Made by a program: the position numbers and the translations under genes. DNA of 64,000 nucleotides from Bog-159 sp050008575 (GTDB taxonomy: Bacteria; Acidobacteriota; Terriglobia; Bryobacterales; Bryobacteraceae). The stretch covers positions 17,421 through 81,420 of the forward strand of contig JBEKMJ010000028.1 in assembly GCA_050008575.1 (NCBI GenBank), in the 5' to 3' direction. The notes beneath the pieces are model-generated. The model was not told the origin of the DNA, made no database searches, and was given only the letters and a program-made list of their open reading frames with translations. Positions 60,858 to 64,000 of the stretch are shown piece after piece; position 1 is the stretch's first letter; every line of letters begins with the position of its first letter.

Positions 60858-61667
60858 TCAGCGCCGCTGCCTGGCCTGAATCTCCCGCACCGTCAGCACC
60901 GCCTGCTCCTGCACCTTCTCCGGCATGCCGGAGATGCCCCGGGCGTAACGCTGGATCTCTTCCAGATCCTCCGCCGCCCCGACCGTCCACAGCGCGCGCA
61001 ACGCTTCCCAGACATGCTCTTTATCCGCCGAGAGTTCCACCAGCGGATCGCCCGCGGCCACCGTCGTGCCCCCGCGCCGGCTCAAGTCGCGCACTTCGCC
61101 CGGCAGCGGCGATCGCACCTCGACCGCGCCCACATGCGCCACCAGCGTGCCAGGGTTGACGTACTCGCCCAGCTTGAGCCGGTACCCGACCACGCCCGCG
61201 CCGGGTGAAACGATGGTGGACGGCCGTAGCATCGCCAGCAGTTCCGGACGCGCCGCCGGGTCGCCGAAATTCGAAAGCGCCAACGCGGCGTTGCGGCGTA
61301 CCATGGGCTGCGGATCGGCGATCAGCTTGGCCAGCGCTTCGTGGAAGGGAGCGTAGGTGTGGTCTTGCCCCATGATCCACGCCGAGGTTTGGCGCAGTTC
61401 AAGTAGCGGACTGGCGGCCAGCGCGGCCACCTGCGGATACCAGCGCGACACACCCGGATTGCGGTGCGCCATGCGTTCACCGATCTGCACCAGCGCGTGC
61501 TGCGCGTGCCGGGGCTTGGCGCGGTCACCCAGATATTCCGTGATCTGAGCATCGCTCAGTTTACGGCCGAACCATGTCCCGTACCAGAACAGGAAGGGGA
61601 ACAGCACCAGCAGCACCGCGAAGATCGTGATCAGGAAGTAGGCGCGTTGGCGGGCCATCGGAATCAA
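60858..61667 (-). CDS. Membrane-anchored HEAT-repeat protein with lipoyl-like domain
   Basis: 269 residues (266 if the ATG at 61658 is used). N-terminal helix (FLITIFAVLLVLFPFLFWYG) anchors it. Helical HEAT-like repeats (about 40-145) follow: ALVQIGERMAHRNPGVSRWY, LELRQTSAWIMGQDH and MVRRNAALALSNFGDPAARP. A biotinyl/lipoyl-like barrel-sandwich (about 150-215) contains SPGAGVVGYRLKLGEYVNPG, EVRSPLPGEVRDLSRRGGT and VAAGDPLVEL. No modified-lysine motif (MKM or DKA) is seen, so it is a structural hybrid fold as in membrane-fusion proteins. A helical tail ends the protein. The combination suggests a scaffold or adaptor in the periplasm; function not recognised. Confidence 0.7.
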   Translation of the reverse strand: MIPMARQRAYFLITIFAVLLVLFPFLFWYGTWFGRKLSDAQITEYLGDRAKPRHAQHALVQIGERMAHRNPGVSRWYPQVAALAASPLLELRQTSAWIMGQDHTYAPFHEALAKLIADPQPMVRRNAALALSNFGDPAARPELLAMLRPSTIVSPGAGVVGYRLKLGEYVNPGTLVAHVGAVEVRSPLPGEVRDLSRRGGTTVAAGDPLVELSADKEHVWEALRALWTVGAAEDLEEIQRYARGISGMPEKVQEQAVLTVREIQARQRR

Positions 61668-61681
61668 TCATGATACCAGCA

Positions 61682-62003
61682 GCGGGCCGCCCCGCAGCGG
61701 AGCGCCCGCCCTTAAGGCGTAATGTTCGTCAACACGCTCACCCCGCCTAACAGATCGTTCACCGTCGCCAGTCCGCGATCGCCACAACCGTGGCACTCGC
61801 TCCGACAGGGTATGCGGCGCGCGTAGCTCGCCCCTGGAGATTGGCCTTTTGGTGGGGCAGGCCTCCAGGCCTGCGCGGGTTCTCCAGAACCCGCTCTTCG
61901 GCGAGCGTAGCTCGCCCCTGGACTTTGGCCCTTAAGCGTTCTTGGGGGCCGGATTTATCCCGCGCGGGGCTTCAGGCCCGCTTTCGGCGTGCGGCTCGCC
62001 GCG
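61682..62003. repeat. Palindromic-module block R
   Basis: In the gene-free gap 61668-62019: worn words at 61682-61714, then GCGCGTAGCTCGCCCC, GTGGGGCAGGCCTCCAGGCC, GCGGGTTCTCCAGAACCCGC, GGCGAGCGTAGCTCGCC, GGATTTATCC and GCGGGGCTTCAGGCCCGC. The GGATTTATCCCGCGCGGGGC string is shared with block G. Confidence 0.75.
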
Positions 62004-62019
62004 GCGGAGCGTAACTCGC

Positions 62020-62910
62020 TTATTGTTGCGTGTCGAACTTAATGGCGGCATTCGCGCCGAACTTGCGGAAGGCCGCATAGCGGAACTCGTCTTCGACCAG
62101 CAGTTCATCGCCGGCGAAGCCTCTGTGTGTGACGGCGGCGGGCGCCAGAAATCCGTGGGCGTTGGGCGTATAATCCACCACGGCTTCGTCTCGGAAGATG
62201 GTCTTGCCGCTCTCCCGGCTCTCGACAATGGTGATGCGCAGTGGCAGTCCGTCCGGCACGCGCGCGTAAATGCGGCCTTGTATCGGCTGATGGATCGCAC
62301 GGTGGCCCTGGAAGACCAGCATGCGATCCGGACCGGCGACCTGTTTATAGGAAACGATCTTGACCTGGTCCGCGCCGATCCGATCGTCGCCCGCCAGGTC
62401 GAATTGATAGTTGCCGATCTGCCGCTTGGTAAACAATAACAGGAGTGGTCCGAAATCGACGGCCACGAGGTCCTTGGCGAGGCCGTACTTCTGGAAATCT
62501 TCAAGCATGCGCTTGCGCGCGTGGTCATTGGCCGAAGTCAGGCCAAGCGCGAGTGAATGGCGGGCGGCCTCCACGGTCGAGATGGCTTGGCCATCCACGG
62601 AGACGACTTTGCGGAACTCGTGCAGCGGCCCGGGGGCGTCTTTGAGGGTGCTGAAGCTATATTCGGAGATAATCTCGCGCGTCTGTCGGGTAGGGGCCAC
62701 GGGTTTGGTGGCGTCGGCTCCGACGCGCGGATGGAAGCGGAGGGGCGCTTTCAAGGCGCGCTGCGTCAAGGTCTCCTCGGACAGGACCTGAGGCGCGATG
62801 CGGCGGAACACTTCCGCTTCCTCCGAGACGCGGGAAAGGATTTCGGGAAGCGTCTGCGCGTCGGCGGCGGAGGCCAGGCACAGGAGGGCGATCAGGCGCA
62901 TTACCCTCAT
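62020..62910 (-). CDS. Secreted protein of unknown function
   Basis: 296 residues with a signal peptide (MRVMRLIALLCLASAADAQ). Apart from an N-terminal helical stretch (LPEILSRVSEEAEVFRRIAP) it looks like a single beta-rich domain, with SEYSFSTLKDAPGPLHEFRK, GPLLLLFTKRQIGNYQFDLA and GRIYARVPDGLPLRITIVE as strand-like segments. Similar secreted proteins occur in Acidobacteria, and LolA/outer-membrane lipoprotein-sorting-like folds share the general pattern, but no family is assigned. Last gene before the rRNA operon and transcribed away from it. Downstream lies repeat block R. Confidence 0.7.
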   Translation of the reverse strand: MRVMRLIALLCLASAADAQTLPEILSRVSEEAEVFRRIAPQVLSEETLTQRALKAPLRFHPRVGADATKPVAPTRQTREIISEYSFSTLKDAPGPLHEFRKVVSVDGQAISTVEAARHSLALGLTSANDHARKRMLEDFQKYGLAKDLVAVDFGPLLLLFTKRQIGNYQFDLAGDDRIGADQVKIVSYKQVAGPDRMLVFQGHRAIHQPIQGRIYARVPDGLPLRITIVESRESGKTIFRDEAVVDYTPNAHGFLAPAAVTHRGFAGDELLVEDEFRYAAFRKFGANAAIKFDTQQ

Positions 62911-63230
62911 TATCCTACCTCCGAGGTCCGGCGCAGCGCGTGCGCGGGGACGGTGCTTGGGCGACCCAAACCGGGATTTTTACGAAGCAAACCCAATTGC
63001 ACCCTTTGTTTTCAACAAAAGCGTTGAGGGCAAAGCCAATTTCAGCGACTGGACATCGCGCCGGAGCCCTCCTCCGGCAAAATTCTGCCATGATCGCCCC
63101 GTCCGGCATCAACGTATTTTAATTCGCCGGAATAAGCGCCTCTGTCCCCTCAAGCCACTGATTCTAAGAGGACCCATTCGAACAAGGCCGAGCCAAATGT
63201 GAGATCTGGCACTAAAATAGTTGCAAACCG
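62911..63230. other. Gene-free region upstream of the rRNA promoters
   Basis: No gene, palindromic-module block or RNA gene is recognised here. Unlike other gaps it lacks the GTGGGGC/GCCCCAC words. Base composition is less GC-rich toward the right, as expected for an rRNA upstream region. Confidence 0.5.
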
Positions 63231-63233
63231 GGC

Positions 63234-63262
63234 TTGCGTGTCTGTAATGGTTCTGATATTCT
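63234..63262 (+). promoter_or_regulatory. Candidate rRNA promoter P1
   Basis: TTGCGT (63234-63239), a 17-bp spacer and TATTCT (63257-63262), about 360 bp before the 16S 5' end. It is preceded by an A/T-rich stretch that could act as an UP element. Confidence 0.4.
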
Positions 63263-63310
63263 GAGGGAGTCGCCGAATTTGAGGGTCTGACTGCGGTTTG
63301 ACGTGTGGGC

Positions 63311-63340
63311 TTGCTTACGCGCCGCGCAGTGTGGTACAAC
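63311..63340 (+). promoter_or_regulatory. Candidate rRNA promoter P2
   Basis: TTGCTT (63311-63316), 18-bp spacer and TACAAC (63335-63340), about 280 bp before the 16S gene. A TTGACG at 63298 lies just upstream but has no -10 at suitable spacing. P1 and P2 would form a tandem arrangement common for rRNA operons. Confidence 0.35.
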
Positions 63341-63540
63341 GATAGAGATCCTCTTGTAAGGAATGGTAACAAAACTCCGGGCGGGCCACCGCCGGAGCGG
63401 AATACGGCCTTCCTGGTAGTTCTTTTTCAAAAGTTTTCATTTTTCGGCTTTCGCATGCGCGATTTTGCGCGGGCGGGGCCAATAAGCTTCGAGGCCTGCC
63501 GGTGGCGGGCGTTTCCGCGAGGATGCGTCCGGCTGTCGGC

Positions 63541-63560
63541 AAAGATCTTTGACAATCTGG
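63541..63560 (+). promoter_or_regulatory. rRNA leader boxA-like/processing element
   Basis: AAAGATCTTTGACAATCTGG lies about 65 bp before the 16S 5' end. A CTTTGACA string at this position is typical of rRNA leaders, as part of the antitermination boxA or the RNase III stem. Confidence 0.5.
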
Positions 63561-63620
63561 TTGGATGCACAAGAAACATTCGTCAGTCTCTGAGTAAAAG
63601 TCGGGGCGATTTAAACTAAC

Positions 63621-64000
<380 letters not shown>

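Noticed and set aside
62940..63202. Short frames upstream of 16S (for example reading FYEANPIAPFVFNKSVEGK)
   Set aside because: No start with RBS, no domain, and frames on both strands are equally open. Looks like non-coding leader sequence.

Overview
The window looks like chromosome from an acidobacterium of the Solibacter/Bryobacter type. The evidence is indirect but consistent. There are two roughly 820-residue orphan FtsX-type permeases without an ATPase (the acidobacterial duplicated orphan permease family), a DUF1800 protein, a DUF3300 protein, two TonB-dependent receptors with carboxypeptidase-regulatory N-termini, secreted VCBS and kelch-like repeat proteins, high GC, and the first ~380 bases of a 16S rRNA gene at the right edge.

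Layout, left to right. 1-9.3 kb: a left-truncated DUF1800 gene, an OmpA-like lipoprotein with a clear terminator, a secreted fusion of a glycosidase-like domain with a formylglycine-generating-enzyme-like domain, an orphan permease, a secreted coiled-coil protein and a DUF418 membrane protein. 9.7-13.6 kb: a DUF3300 protein and a secreted Ig-like/kelch-like protein. 13.9-19.3 kb: a sigma-54 activator, divergent from a tandem pair of P-loop ATPases. 19.4-25.4 kb: a three-domain MFS/acyltransferase/acyl-ligase fusion overlapping a DUF2339 membrane protein. 25.5-30.5 kb: a minus-strand operon of fatty acid desaturase, PhcB-like methyltransferase, and a DevC/DevA/DevB-like ABC exporter. 30.8-33.6 kb: aldehyde dehydrogenase and glutamine-synthetase-like ligase with overlapping stop and start. 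34-44.8 kb: MsbA-like exporter, NUDIX hydrolase, a second orphan permease, Skp/OmpH-like chaperone, a secreted unknown, a Rossmann reductase with a duplicated NIPSNAP protein, and an M2 dipeptidase. 45-55.3 kb: TonB-dependent receptor, secreted acetamidase-like enzyme, a second TonB-dependent receptor, an Fpg/Nei-like glycosylase, the remains of a GntR regulator fused to the remains of another TonB receptor, and an acyl-CoA desaturase. 55.4-62.9 kb: VCBS protein, citrate synthase, an EAL-HDOD-PilZ protein, a HEAT plus lipoyl-like membrane protein and a secreted unknown. 62.9-64 kb: the promoter/leader region and start of an rRNA operon.

Two signals seem most worth pursuing. First, nearly every larger intergenic gap is filled by mosaic blocks made from a small vocabulary of short perfect palindromes, usually bounded by GTGGGGC...GCCCCAC or GGAGGGCGGG...CCCGCCCTCC. 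Copies recur in both orientations and sometimes start on the stop codon of the gene beside them. Second, the desaturase-methyltransferase-exporter operon has the make-up expected of a fatty-acyl signal or specialised lipid made and exported by one transcription unit. No CRISPR array, tRNA, transposase or prophage was seen. Unless an entry says otherwise, functions are family-level assignments from motifs read by eye, without database searches.
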